NCBI RefSeq assembly: GCF_946222305.1
Contig: NZ_CAMIHZ010000007.1
Span: 41,593 to 105,592, forward strand
DNA from: an uncultured Corynebacterium sp.
Lineage (GTDB): Bacteria > Actinomycetota > Actinomycetes > Mycobacteriales > Mycobacteriaceae
Direction of reading: 5' to 3'
Length of the DNA: 64,000 nt
The notes under the pieces: model-generated
Database searches by the model: none
What the model was told of the DNA's origin: nothing
Seen by the model: only the letters and a program-made list of their open reading frames with translations
Made by a program: the position numbers and the translations under genes
Shown: positions 35,243 through 44,412 of the stretch, piece by piece
How positions within the stretch are numbered: position 1 is the stretch's first letter
Layout of the letters: the number at the start of each line of letters is the position of its first letter

Positions 35243-35248
35243 TACACT
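35243..35248 (+). promoter_or_regulatory. -10 hexamer of the alpha/beta hydrolase gene (leaderless)
   Basis: TACACT is followed by 6 nt and the GTG at 35255, with no ribosome site. Confidence 0.45.
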
Positions 35249-35254
35249 GGCTCC

Positions 35255-36289
35255 GTGACTAATTCTGATTCCATAGATTCCAAAAAGAGCGCTGAGTCGG
35301 AATCCACCCAAGAAACCGGCTCTAGGGTTTCTGGCGAGAGTTCCAAGAGTTCGAACGGCACGGAGACGGTAGCTGTGAGAATGGCCGATGCCACCACATC
35401 AAAGATGCGGGTGTTCCCAGCACAAAGTGGCCAAGGCGAGGGGGATGGCGACGGACAACCTGTTAGTAGTGACCGTCCGTTGATTGTTATGTGGCCCGGC
35501 TGGGGCATGGGAGCTCGCTACTACGATCCCATGGGGCGAGAACTGGCCTCCCGCGGTTTCAACGTAGTTACCGGTGAACTACACGGTCAGGGTAGTAGTA
35601 CAGCTCGCGCTAGTAGAACTAGGCAGTGGGGATACCACGACATGGCATCCCAGGACTATCCGCGCACTATCAGAGCAGCGAAAGAGCGTTTCGGTCTTCA
35701 CCCAGATCACCCAGTTGTATTGCTCTGCCACTCCATGGGTGGTCAGATCGGGTCACTCTTTTTGGCTCGCCCCGAAGCAACCGAACACAACGTGGTAGGC
35801 ATGGTCGGCGTCGGTGCTGGCACGCCGTTCTACCAGGGTTTTTCAGGGACGATCAAATACCGACTGCAGTTCGGTGCGCCCGTTATGCGCCTGGTCGCGA
35901 ATGTCGTCGGTTATCAACCAGAGGGCCGGTTCGACTTCGCGGGTTATGGTCGGCAATCCGGCACGCACGTGAAGGAATGGGTGCGTTTGTCTAGGACAAA
36001 TCATTTCATCAACTTGCGAGGTGCGGACCTCAATTATGAGGAGGCATTGCAGCAGGTGAAGACTCCGATTGTGCTTTTGCGGTTCCGCAACGACTACGAT
36101 TGCACGACGCGATCCGCGAAGAATTTGGCGTCGAAGTTACCAAAGTCCACGCCGGTAAATGGCGAAGATGAGGGGCCCGCGGTGAAGACCATCGAAGAGA
36201 AATTAGGACACAACCGGTGGGCACGAGAACCAGAGACGATCGCGACGTGTGTCGAGGAGTTCGTGAGTGAGCTTGGACTGAGGAACTGA
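35255..36289 (+). CDS. Alpha/beta hydrolase (serine aminopeptidase/monoglyceride-lipase type)
   Basis: The 344-residue protein has about 85 disordered residues and then an alpha/beta hydrolase core: oxyanion region LIVMWPGWGMGARYY, nucleophile elbow LLCHSMGGQ (Ser in CHSMG), a late acidic residue region (FRNDYDC) and His in LGHNRWA. The substrate is unknown; the fold covers esterases, lipases and lysophospholipases. It is inserted between gyrB and gyrA with its own promoter-like sequence and GTG start. Confidence 0.8.
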   Translation: MTNSDSIDSKKSAESESTQETGSRVSGESSKSSNGTETVAVRMADATTSKMRVFPAQSGQGEGDGDGQPVSSDRPLIVMWPGWGMGARYYDPMGRELASRGFNVVTGELHGQGSSTARASRTRQWGYHDMASQDYPRTIRAAKERFGLHPDHPVVLLCHSMGGQIGSLFLARPEATEHNVVGMVGVGAGTPFYQGFSGTIKYRLQFGAPVMRLVANVVGYQPEGRFDFAGYGRQSGTHVKEWVRLSRTNHFINLRGADLNYEEALQQVKTPIVLLRFRNDYDCTTRSAKNLASKLPKSTPVNGEDEGPAVKTIEEKLGHNRWAREPETIATCVEEFVSELGLRN

Positions 36290-36350
36290 GGCTATCGGAT
36301 TAAGTGTCAAAACGGCGCAGGCGGAGCCACAAAGTGAGGAGCTAAAAGGG

Positions 36351-36356
36351 TAGACT
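36351..36356 (+). promoter_or_regulatory. -10 hexamer of gyrA (TAGACT)
   Basis: TAGACT occurs 39 bp before the gyrA GTG. Confidence 0.45.
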
Positions 36357-36395
36357 AGTTAGGTCAGAGACTAGTTGAGAAAGGCTTCACACGAC

Positions 36396-38906
36396 GTGAG
36401 CGACGATACAACCGGCGGCGAGAATCTCTTCGATCGGATCGAGCCCATCGATCTGCAGAAGGAGATGCAATCTAGCTACATTGATTACGCCATGAGCGTG
36501 ATTGTCGGCCGCGCGCTTCCAGAAGTCCGCGATGGCCTCAAGCCCGTACACCGCCGCATCCTATACGCGATGTACGACAACGGATACCGGCCAGAGCGGA
36601 GTTACGTAAAGTCCGCAAAGCCGGTAGCAGACACCATGGGTAACTACCACCCACACGGTGACTCCGCGATCTACGACACCTTGGTACGCATGGCCCAGCC
36701 ATGGTCAATGCGCTACCCGCTTGTCGATGGACAAGGAAACTTCGGTTCCCGTGGTAACGACGGCGCAGCGGCTATGCGTTACACGGAGTGTCGTATGACG
36801 CCTCTGGCTATGGAAATGGTGCGCGAAATTCGCGAGAACACCGTTGATTTCCAGCCAAACTACGACGGTAAGACCAAGGAACCCATGATCTTGCCGTCGC
36901 GTGTGCCGAACCTGCTGATGAATGGTTCGGGCGGTATCGCCGTGGGTATGGCCACGAACATTCCGCCACACAACCTCAACGAGCTGGCTGATGCCATTTT
37001 CTGGTTGTTGGAAAACCACGAAGCAGAAGAAGCCGAGGCTCTTGAAGCGTGCATGAAGCGGGTTAAGGGTCCAGATTTCCCAACGGCCGGTTTGATTGTC
37101 GGCGACAAGGGAATTCAGGACGCTTACCGTACGGGTCGCGGTTCGATCCGTATGCGCGGTGTGACCTCCATTGAGGAGGAGGGTAACCGCCAGGTCATTG
37201 TCATTACCGAGCTGCCGTACCAAGTTAACCCCGATAACTTGGTTCACAACATTGCAGAGCAGGTACGTGACGGAAAGATCGCGGGTATCGCCAGAATCGA
37301 CGATGAATCTTCCGACCGCGTGGGTCTAAGGATTGTTGTTACGTTGAAGCGCGATGCTATTCCACGGGTGGTTTTGAACAACCTGTACAAGCATTCCCAG
37401 CTGCAGACGAGTTTCGGCGCCAACATGCTGTCCATCGTTGATGGAGTGCCGCGCACCCTGCGCTTGGACCAGATGCTGCGCTACTACGTGAAGCACCAGA
37501 TTGAGGTTATTGTTCGACGGACCCAATACCGTTTGGACGAGGCCGAGAAGCGTGCGCACATCTTGCGTGGTTTGGTTAAAGCTCTGGACGCCTTGGACGA
37601 GGTTATTGCGCTGATTCGTCGTTCCCAGACGGTCGATATCGCCCGAGAAGGTTTGATTGACCTGCTGGATATCGATGAAATCCAGGCGAATGCAATTTTG
37701 GAGATGCAGCTGCGCCGTCTGGCGGCACTTGAGCGCCAGAAGATTATCGATGAGCTTGCTGAAATCGAAGAGACGATCGCTGATCTGAAGGACATTCTGG
37801 CTCGCCCTGAGCGCCAGCGTGAGATCGTTCGTTCCGAGCTGGCGGAAATTGTCGAGAAATTTGGCGATGAGCGCCGCACGAAGATTGTTGCAGCCTCCGG
37901 CGAGGTTTCTGAAGAGGATCTGATCGCCCGCGAGAATGTGGTGGTTACGATTACTTCCACGGGTTACGCGAAGCGTACGAAGGTAGATTCTTACCGCTCC
38001 CAGCGACGTGGTGGCAAGGGCGTGCGTGGTGCCGAGTTGAAGCAAGACGATGTGGTTCGCCACTTCTTCGTCTGCTCGACGCATGACACCATTTTGTTCT
38101 TCACGAACTTTGGTCGGGTCTATCGCTTGCGTGCTTTCGAGTTGCCGGAGGCTTCGCGCACGGCACGAGGTCAGCACGTCGCTAACCTCCTAGAGTTCCA
38201 GCCAGGGGAGCAGATCGCGCAGGTTATCCAGATTCAGTCGTACGAGGATGCGCCTTACTTGGTTCTGGCGACCGCGCATGGCCGTGTGAAGAAGTCCCGT
38301 TTGACAGACTACGATTCACCTCGTTCTGGTGGATTGATCGCTATCAACCTGAATGAAGGCGATCGTTTGGTGGGGGCCCAGCTGTGCACGGCTGAGGATG
38401 ACCTGCTGCTGGTGTCCGAGGAGGGCCAAGCAATGCGCTTCACCGCCGATGATGAGGTGCTGCGTCCCATGGGTCGTGCAACCGCAGGTGTGAAGGGCAT
38501 GCGCTTCCGTGAAGAGGATCAACTGCTGGCTTTGACCGTGGTTCAAGACGATGCGTACCTATTTGTTGCTACGAGCGGCGGTTACGGCAAACGCACCAAG
38601 ATGGAGGAATACCCAGCCAAGGGCCGTGGTGGCCTTGGTGTGGTGACTTTCAAGTACGACAAGAAACGCGGCAAATTGATCGGTGCGTTGACGGTACGAG
38701 AGGATGATGAGATCCTCGCGATTACCTCCGCTGGTGGAGTGATTCGGACCGAGGTGAACCAGATTCGTCACACCTCACGTGCGACCATGGGAGTCCGCCT
38801 TGTCGATTTGGGTAAGGACGTAGAGCTGGTGGCCGTGGACCGCAACATCGAGGCTGAGGTGGAAGAAACCGCTGAAGCTACTGCAAAGGCAGAGGAAGAA
38901 AAGTAA
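36396..38906 (+). CDS. gyrA: DNA gyrase subunit A
   Basis: The breakage-reunion domain has the catalytic Tyr in AMRYTECRM and the GyrA-box QRRGGKG near residue 538. The quinolone-resistance region reads HPHGDSAIYDT with Ser90 and Asp94 (E. coli Ser83 and Asp87 equivalents), so no resistance mutation is visible there. I start at GTG 36396 (VSDDTTGG), which has AAAGG upstream, rather than TTG at 36375. The C-terminal DNA-wrapping repeats follow. The end is Glu/Lys-rich. Confidence 0.96.
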   Translation: MSDDTTGGENLFDRIEPIDLQKEMQSSYIDYAMSVIVGRALPEVRDGLKPVHRRILYAMYDNGYRPERSYVKSAKPVADTMGNYHPHGDSAIYDTLVRMAQPWSMRYPLVDGQGNFGSRGNDGAAAMRYTECRMTPLAMEMVREIRENTVDFQPNYDGKTKEPMILPSRVPNLLMNGSGGIAVGMATNIPPHNLNELADAIFWLLENHEAEEAEALEACMKRVKGPDFPTAGLIVGDKGIQDAYRTGRGSIRMRGVTSIEEEGNRQVIVITELPYQVNPDNLVHNIAEQVRDGKIAGIARIDDESSDRVGLRIVVTLKRDAIPRVVLNNLYKHSQLQTSFGANMLSIVDGVPRTLRLDQMLRYYVKHQIEVIVRRTQYRLDEAEKRAHILRGLVKALDALDEVIALIRRSQTVDIAREGLIDLLDIDEIQANAILEMQLRRLAALERQKIIDELAEIEETIADLKDILARPERQREIVRSELAEIVEKFGDERRTKIVAASGEVSEEDLIARENVVVTITSTGYAKRTKVDSYRSQRRGGKGVRGAELKQDDVVRHFFVCSTHDTILFFTNFGRVYRLRAFELPEASRTARGQHVANLLEFQPGEQIAQVIQIQSYEDAPYLVLATAHGRVKKSRLTDYDSPRSGGLIAINLNEGDRLVGAQLCTAEDDLLLVSEEGQAMRFTADDEVLRPMGRATAGVKGMRFREEDQLLALTVVQDDAYLFVATSGGYGKRTKMEEYPAKGRGGLGVVTFKYDKKRGKLIGALTVREDDEILAITSAGGVIRTEVNQIRHTSRATMGVRLVDLGKDVELVAVDRNIEAEVEETAEATAKAEEEK

Positions 38907-38912
38907 TTCTGC

Positions 38913-39767
38913 ATGGCTAAAAAGAATCCAAAGCCTGAGAAAAACAATCCCAATAAACCTGGAGTAGCTGGCCAGAGTAATTCACCTACATCGGCCACTC
39001 CCGCCTCTCCGGGTGATATGGGTAATTCGGCCGGCCAAGGTAGCAGGGGCAATGTGGCTAAACCGGCTGCTCCGGGTACAGCAGGAACCCCGGGTTCTCC
39101 AGTCAACGGTAACCCCGCCAATAACAAGAGTTCCAATCTCGGGAGCTCGCAGGCTGGGATGATTGGCCAGCCCACTCAGCTGAATCAGGATTCTTCATTT
39201 AGCGCACCGCAGAATACTCTTGAGAATAAACCTCCGAATCCTGCTGTGAACACGCTTGAGAACGCGACAGGAAAGCAGCCCTCGGGAGTCCGCAGCCGCT
39301 TTGAAAAAACTAAGTCAGCCCTCACGGCTGAACATTCAAACGGCGCGCGGGAAGGCTACCTAACCCACATCGACCCGATGAGCGCTTTTAAGGTTGGTTT
39401 CGTTTTCAACCTTGCCATCTTCGCTATTTGGGTTGTGGCGATGATTCTTCTGTGGATTATTCTCAATGTCGCGGGGGTTTGGGATCGTCTTAATTCACTG
39501 GCTGGCGATCTCGCAGAGGGAGAATTTTCCGCGGGGCTTTACTTCACTGCTGTGTTTGGCCTAGGCCTCTTCGAGTTAGTGATCTTCACTTTGCTTGCCC
39601 CGGTGGGAGCAATTATTTTCAACTCAGCGGCTTCCTTGTTTGGCGGTTTGCGCATTGGCCTAGGTGATGGGTCGTCACAAGCGTCGCCGGCTACCCAAGC
39701 AACACAACCAGTTACGCAAGCAACAACGAAGCAAGCTTCGCCAAAGACCGCGCAGGAAACGAAGTAA
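38913..39767 (+). CDS. DUF3566 membrane protein (Rv0007-type)
   Basis: It starts 6 bp after gyrA. A disordered first 145 residues (Pro/Asn/Ser-rich) precede a DUF3566 domain with two membrane helices (VFNLAIFAIWVVAMILLWIIL and LFELVIFTLLAPVGAIIF). The function is unknown. Its place after gyrA matches Rv0007 and its corynebacterial relatives. It ends convergently near the HNH gene. Confidence 0.85.
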   Translation: MAKKNPKPEKNNPNKPGVAGQSNSPTSATPASPGDMGNSAGQGSRGNVAKPAAPGTAGTPGSPVNGNPANNKSSNLGSSQAGMIGQPTQLNQDSSFSAPQNTLENKPPNPAVNTLENATGKQPSGVRSRFEKTKSALTAEHSNGAREGYLTHIDPMSAFKVGFVFNLAIFAIWVVAMILLWIILNVAGVWDRLNSLAGDLAEGEFSAGLYFTAVFGLGLFELVIFTLLAPVGAIIFNSAASLFGGLRIGLGDGSSQASPATQATQPVTQATTKQASPKTAQETK

Positions 39768-39814
39768 CGCTGCCTGCTTTCGCGCTCCCGTAGGTTGCCC
39801 CCTAGAGGGCTCCG

Positions 39815-41461
39815 CTAAGCCACACCCGGACGCTGCCGTTTAATCGGCTGTGCGTCTGGGTGTAAATTCTTTCGGCCTTGCCCTTGGGAACGGTGTCCAT
39901 CTGGCGGCTCCCACCGCACCTTGCTGTAGCCATTACCTGTGTTGTTGCTCAGGCTATCGTCTCGATTAAGCCCACTGTGTGCTGCATGCATCCCAGGCTC
40001 ACCTAATCCATCGGAGATTTTTGGCTCTCCAAAATCCCCTCTGGCAGCATCCGCGTCCTTGTACTGGGGATAACTCCGCCACCGATCATCTCGAATCCGT
40101 TTGTCGTCCGTCGTGGAATGGACGTGTTTATCCACCAGAGTGAGATTGTCTAGGTTCGTCTCACCACCGGATTCCCAACTGCGGATATGGTGAATATCGC
40201 AAAAGGCAGCTGGAGCACTAGTGCCTGGTGCCGTACTAATTCTCTCTTCGCCGAGCAGCGCCAGATATTGACTCAGTGCTCCCAATCTTCGGGACCTGCC
40301 AAGATGCAAGGTTTGACCCTCAAAGTCTAGGATCTGCAGATACAGATCCCGGCAGTCCACACCTTCGATGAGCGACTCTAAGGAGCAATGGATACCACCA
40401 TCGGTAAAGGCGTCACCTTTGCCCTGCAGTAGCTCTTCTAAGCTTGTTACTGCCACAAGAGTTGTAGAACCTCGGCGTGGAACGAGGCCATTGGAATTCA
40501 CTGCAGGTGTAGCCGTACTGTGATCACTTGTCGCACCATCACTCATGTACTCTTCTGCATGGTCGCCCGGTTCGCGGCAGAATCCGGCAAATAACGCAGC
40601 CTCCAGTGCATCGTGCCGCCGCTGCTCGGGTGACCGCGGGTCCGTTGAAGCGTCGAACCCACTTCCACCGCCATCGCTATCCGAACCCGTATCGCCAAGC
40701 ATCCGATCAGGAAGATCGCCTGCCTTGGAATGGTCCGCAAACAACCGCTGCAGCCCGGCCGCAAAACGCGGCGTAATCTTGCCCCGAATATGGCTCATCC
40801 CATCTGGGCCCTGTTTACCCACCGTGATCCCTCGCATCCGGGCACGATCGGAGTCGTCATAATCATCAGCCCCCACTAGCCTGCGCAAATGCAGACCCAA
40901 ACTATCCACTGAGTTCGGCCCGCCCTGCGCTATAAGTTTTGCGACGTACTCATCAGACGACTTGGCTGCCTCTGCCTGAAACTTCCTGGGCAGACTCTTC
41001 ACAGCGCGATCGACCTTCGCAACCGCATACTGTCCGGCGTGACCGTCCCGCGTCAGGGCAGCCAAATGTGGCATGAATTGCTCAGATTCCTGGTCCTCGC
41101 AGTTCCCAGGGTGCAAACGGGCAGTAGCTTGAACTCGCTCGCGGGCATCCCGGGCAGCCACGCCACATTCTCGATTTAGCCACTGGCAGCGCTTGTCTTC
41201 CTTAACCGGGATCTGATTATCGAACGCCTGCATGAAGTGCGCGTCAACCACAGCAAACCTATTACGCACACGCTCCAACCGTGCATAAATCTCGCGCGCC
41301 TTGTCGAGTGAAAGTGCGCGCCATCCTGCCTCACCGCCATCAAGCATTGCCTCTACGGTTGCTTCGATCTGACCCAGCACAACCTGCATGTCATCTTTAC
41401 TTCCGACGCTGACTTCCGCGGCCGAAGCCACTGTAGGTTGCTTAGGTTTGAATTCGACCAC
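39815..41461 (-). CDS. 13E12/DUF222-family HNH nuclease with altered cysteines
   Basis: The 548-residue protein has an N-terminal DUF222 region and a C-terminal HNH motif: FCDIHHIRSWESGGETNLDNLTLV then KHVH. HNH nucleases cut DNA with a metal ion. Usual family members have zinc-ligand cysteines around this motif (a CTAPGC-type pair and a C-xx-H-H pair). Here the first pair reads STAPGT and the last reads DKHVH, so those ligands are gone. It may be inactive or metal-free. Start GTG at 41461. Such genes occur in multiple copies in actinobacteria. Confidence 0.75.
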   Translation of the reverse strand: MVEFKPKQPTVASAAEVSVGSKDDMQVVLGQIEATVEAMLDGGEAGWRALSLDKAREIYARLERVRNRFAVVDAHFMQAFDNQIPVKEDKRCQWLNRECGVAARDARERVQATARLHPGNCEDQESEQFMPHLAALTRDGHAGQYAVAKVDRAVKSLPRKFQAEAAKSSDEYVAKLIAQGGPNSVDSLGLHLRRLVGADDYDDSDRARMRGITVGKQGPDGMSHIRGKITPRFAAGLQRLFADHSKAGDLPDRMLGDTGSDSDGGGSGFDASTDPRSPEQRRHDALEAALFAGFCREPGDHAEEYMSDGATSDHSTATPAVNSNGLVPRRGSTTLVAVTSLEELLQGKGDAFTDGGIHCSLESLIEGVDCRDLYLQILDFEGQTLHLGRSRRLGALSQYLALLGEERISTAPGTSAPAAFCDIHHIRSWESGGETNLDNLTLVDKHVHSTTDDKRIRDDRWRSYPQYKDADAARGDFGEPKISDGLGEPGMHAAHSGLNRDDSLSNNTGNGYSKVRWEPPDGHRSQGQGRKNLHPDAQPIKRQRPGVA

Positions 41462-41772
41462 GATGCCCCCAATCGATGATTAAACGCGCTGGAGCCCTTC
41501 ACTCCAGTCGTTCAACGTTCCCTCCCTAGATTCACTATTAGCCTATACGTTCGAACGATAGTACACAAGACGCCAACCAAAATTTCTTAAAAAGTTTTTC
41601 GTGCCTCCGTCCCGGGCAAGGTGGGCGTCGGTAAAAGATTGGCAAGAAAAACCGAAAAAACAGAGAGGTGAGGAAGTAAGCCAAGCAAGGCGTCTAAAGG
41701 ACAAAAAAAGACGGTTTGACCAGGCGATTTGGTTGTGCTGAAGAGATGTGGGTACAGTATCTCTTGTTCGAC
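41462..41772. other. Gap between HNH gene and tRNA-Ile
   Basis: No gene is present. A perfect palindrome CGTTCGAACG (41548-41557) lies about 90 bp upstream of the HNH start, partly like a LexA half-site pair but not a good consensus match. A promoter for the tRNAs is at the right. Confidence 0.5.
41729..41758 (+). promoter_or_regulatory. Putative promoter of tRNA-Ile
   Basis: TTGGTT (41729-41734) and TACAGT (41753-41758) have an 18-bp spacer, and the tRNA begins 15 bp downstream. Confidence 0.4.
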
Positions 41773-41849
41773 GGGCCTATAGCTCAGGCGGTTAGAGCGC
41801 TTCGCTGATAACGAAGAGGTCGGAGGTTCAAGTCCTCCTAGGCCCACCA
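41773..41849 (+). tRNA. ileT: tRNA-Ile (GAT)
   Basis: The 77-nt sequence folds as a cloverleaf with acceptor GGGCCTA/TAGGCCC, anticodon loop CTGATAA (GAT anticodon), T-arm GGAGGTTCAAGTCCTCC and an encoded CCA. It is paired with tRNA-Ala as in the M. tuberculosis origin region. Confidence 0.97.
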
Positions 41850-41904
41850 TTCGAACACCTAGATTTTGAACTAGCGATCCTATCCGCTAAGGTTTCAGAT
41901 CTAC

Positions 41905-41977
41905 GGGGCATTAGCTCAATTGGTAGAGCATCTGCTTTGCAAGCAGAAGGTCAGGAGTTCGATTCTCCTATGCTCCA
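41905..41977 (+). tRNA. alaT: tRNA-Ala (TGC)
   Basis: The 73-nt gene has acceptor GGGGCAT/ATGCTCC, anticodon loop TTTGCAA (anticodon TGC) and T-arm AGGAGTTCGATTCTCCT. CCA is not encoded; CAA follows. The pair is followed by a strong terminator. Confidence 0.97.
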
Positions 41978-41978
41978 C

Positions 41979-42030
41979 AAAAATCAGGGCCTTGCATGGA
42001 AGAAATTCCTGCAAGGCCCTGATTTTTTTA
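41979..42030 (+). terminator. Intrinsic terminator of the tRNA-Ile/tRNA-Ala unit
   Basis: A perfect 17-bp stem, AAAATCAGGGCCTTGCA (41980-41996) with its complement at 42010-42026, closes a 13-nt loop, followed by seven T residues. Confidence 0.95.
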
Positions 42031-42190
42031 TCTCACGTTCGTGTTCTAAAGCGATCCCCTAGGAAGCGTCTCAAAGAACATGAGCACTTCTGCTTATCAT
42101 CGCGATTTGAACTGTTCTCATCAGTTTCGCTGTCTGGTTTATTCGCGCCACTGACCACATGTCTAAGCAATAGGGTGCGGGGACCGAGTA

Positions 42191-42204
42191 GCGCTAGCTA
42201 GCGC
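42191..42204. repeat. 14-bp perfect palindrome downstream of the aldehyde dehydrogenase operon
   Basis: GCGCTAGCTAGCGC reads identically on both strands. It lies 63 bp beyond the aldehyde dehydrogenase stop, between the tRNA terminator and the operon end. It may be a terminator core or a protein site. The rest of this gap (42031-42266) shows nothing else. Confidence 0.5.
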
Positions 42205-42266
42205 CACACACAGCCCCTGCCCCCCAATCGCACAGCGCCAGTCGCATACCCCTCAATTACGCACGC

Positions 42267-43790
42267 CTACCCGCGCTTCTCTTTCTGCGCCAGGTTTTCC
42301 AGCTGCGTACCCAGCACACCGAACTTCGCCAGCCCGGTCGCGCCACCCAGCTTGGAATCCTCGAAGCGCGCCAGCATCATCTGCGTGAACTTCTCGTACT
42401 TGGACTCGGTAAGCGGGTACCAGTTGGCCTCCAGCTTGTCGCCGTCTTTATCTACGATCACGGATTTCACATTGCAGAAGCCGTGCAGACCCTCTTCAGC
42501 CTTGTGGCGACCGAAGCCAGAGTTCTTCACACCACCGAACGGCAGCTCGGCAGTGGACTCGGTGGCCATCACGTTGTTAATGGACACGCCACCACACTCC
42601 AGAGCCGCAGACACGCGACGTGCGCGGTCCATGTCCTTCGACCACACGGAAGCCGTCAGGCCGTAGTCAGAACGGTTAGCACGCTCGATAACTTCTGCCT
42701 CCGTGGAGAACGAGAACACAGGAATAGTCGGCCCGAACGTCTCCTCGGTCGCAGCCAGGGCATCCTCAGGCACATCAGTCATGACCATCGGCGGAATGAG
42801 GTTGCTTTTGCGGTCCCAATCCTTGCCCGTCAGGATATTGGCGCCGCGCGCCTCGGCATCCTCCACGTGCTTCGCCACGATCTCCACCTGCATCGGCACG
42901 ACAATCGGGCCCAGGTCATTATCGCGGGAAGGAGAATCCTCCTGCTTCATTAGGTTCACTTGGCGCACCAGTTCAGCCACGAACTTGTCATGAATGGATT
43001 CGTGTACGTACAACCGCTCGACGGATGTACACGATTGTCCCGTCGCCGTCAGTCCACCAAACAGCAAACCGGACACGGTGCGCTCGATATTTACATCCTC
43101 GAACACGATCATCGGATCCTTGCCGCCAAGCTCTAGCTCCACTGGAATCAGCTGCTCAGAAGCCTGCGCCATGATCTTCTTACCGGTGCGTGTGGAACCG
43201 GTGAACATGATGTAATCCGGCCGCTGGTCGATGATTTCCGCACCGACTTCCCCCTCGCCGTAAACGACCTGCACCCAATTCGGTGCAATCCCCGCATCTT
43301 CCAGCAGGGACTCCAATAGCCCGTGCAGCGGAGTGTGCTCGGAGCCCTTGTACACAATCGCGTTGCCGGCAGCCAGCGCCGCAGCGATAGGCACGATCGC
43401 CTGGAAGAACGGGTAGTTCCACGGCGAGATGATGAACACCACGCCACGTGGTTCGAACCACAGTTCGGATTTCTTACCCATCATCGTCAGCGGCGTTGGC
43501 ACCTTCTTATTCTTCAGCGCCTTTACCGCGTTGTTTTCCAGCCACTGCACGTTATCCAGCGCACCGAACATCTCAGACATCAGGATCTCCGACCGTGCCT
43601 TGTGGGTGTCCTGCTGAACGCGATCGAGAATCTCCTCGCGGCGTCGCAAAATAACCCGCCGTAGGTTAGCGAGGTGCTCCAACCGCTCCTCAACCGTCAG
43701 CGCCCGAATCGCCCTCTGCGCGTCACGCGCCCGCTCAACAGTGCCAGCTAGTTCATCTGCTGGGGTAGTCACAAACTTTTGTTCAGTCAT
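42267..43790 (-). CDS. NAD(P)-dependent aldehyde dehydrogenase
   Basis: The 507-residue enzyme oxidises an aldehyde to the acid. Motifs: ISPWNYPF, FTGSTRTGKKI (NAD-binding), ELGGKDP and the catalytic Cys in GQSCTSVERLYV. I start at the ATG at 43790 (MTEQKFVT), preceded by GAAGG and 16 bp after the previous stop. The longer frame from 43913 would overlap the upstream gene. It is the last gene of a three-gene unit with a GMC oxidoreductase, which implies alcohol to aldehyde to acid. Substrate not readable. Confidence 0.88.
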   Translation of the reverse strand: MTEQKFVTTPADELAGTVERARDAQRAIRALTVEERLEHLANLRRVILRRREEILDRVQQDTHKARSEILMSEMFGALDNVQWLENNAVKALKNKKVPTPLTMMGKKSELWFEPRGVVFIISPWNYPFFQAIVPIAAALAAGNAIVYKGSEHTPLHGLLESLLEDAGIAPNWVQVVYGEGEVGAEIIDQRPDYIMFTGSTRTGKKIMAQASEQLIPVELELGGKDPMIVFEDVNIERTVSGLLFGGLTATGQSCTSVERLYVHESIHDKFVAELVRQVNLMKQEDSPSRDNDLGPIVVPMQVEIVAKHVEDAEARGANILTGKDWDRKSNLIPPMVMTDVPEDALAATEETFGPTIPVFSFSTEAEVIERANRSDYGLTASVWSKDMDRARRVSAALECGGVSINNVMATESTAELPFGGVKNSGFGRHKAEEGLHGFCNVKSVIVDKDGDKLEANWYPLTESKYEKFTQMMLARFEDSKLGGATGLAKFGVLGTQLENLAQKEKRG

Positions 43791-43806
43791 GGTCAACCTT
43801 CGCTTT

Positions 43807-44400
43807 CTAGGGGTTTTTTGTTTCGACGCCACGTTCGCCCAACTTCGCGGACAAGTAGGATTCGTAGCTTTCAGTGTTGATCGTTGGGTTGTATCCCATA
43901 CGCTGGTGGACATTGCCTCGGGAGGTGTCGAGGTCGGAGTAGTACAGCGAGTGCACTACTCCCTTGATGCCGAGGTTAGCCAAACGGAACACTCCGGCGA
44001 GGGGCTCCGGAACCTTCTTGTGCGCGGAAACCAGCGCGACGAATCCGGCGATGGCCGGCTTCGGCAGGTAGGAGAACGCAGTCATCAGCAACTTGAACGG
44101 ATCGCGATCGGAGCCGTACATGTATGGCAGCATGCGGTCGGCACCCTTGGCAGCCCCAGATTCGGAGAAGCTGGGAAAACCGTCGCCGCCGGGGATCATC
44201 ACGTCGCCCAAACGGTTCAGGCCCTTCACTTGCTGTGCGTTGAGGCTGAACTTATTGGGTCCAATGGAAGCGGTGTTGTTGTGCTGGTTGTGCGGGCCGG
44301 CGTTGTTGTGGTTGCGGTGCTGGTTCTGCCGGCCAGCATCGCCGGGGCCATCGGGATTGCTGTATTTGATGGCATTGTTGCCGTTGTTTTCTGTGCTCAT
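43807..44400 (-). CDS. Small partner protein of GMC oxidoreductase (gluconate 2-dehydrogenase subunit 3-like)
   Basis: The 197-residue protein begins with about 45 Asn/His/Gly-rich residues, then has RLGDVMIPGGDGFPSFSESG, which resembles the small gamma subunit of gluconate 2-dehydrogenase-type flavoprotein complexes. The rest is hydrophobic-helical with no clear membrane span. AGGAG precedes its ATG. It sits between the GMC gene (12 bp) and the aldehyde dehydrogenase. Family assignment is moderate. Confidence 0.6.
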   Translation of the reverse strand: MSTENNGNNAIKYSNPDGPGDAGRQNQHRNHNNAGPHNQHNNTASIGPNKFSLNAQQVKGLNRLGDVMIPGGDGFPSFSESGAAKGADRMLPYMYGSDRDPFKLLMTAFSYLPKPAIAGFVALVSAHKKVPEPLAGVFRLANLGIKGVVHSLYYSDLDTSRGNVHQRMGYNPTINTESYESYLSAKLGERGVETKNP

Positions 44401-44412
44401 GGTGGGTTTCTC

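Noticed and set aside
36660..36680. Quinolone-resistance mutation in GyrA
   Set aside because: Ser90 and Asp94 are both in the susceptible form.
41587..41850. Minus-strand frame MVGLGGLEPPTSSLSAKRSNRL
   Set aside because: It is the antisense of tRNA-Ile. Such frames are often misannotated next to tRNAs.
41920..42201. Plus-strand frame MVEHLLCKQKVRSSILL
   Set aside because: It reads through tRNA-Ala and its terminator, with no coding signal beyond.
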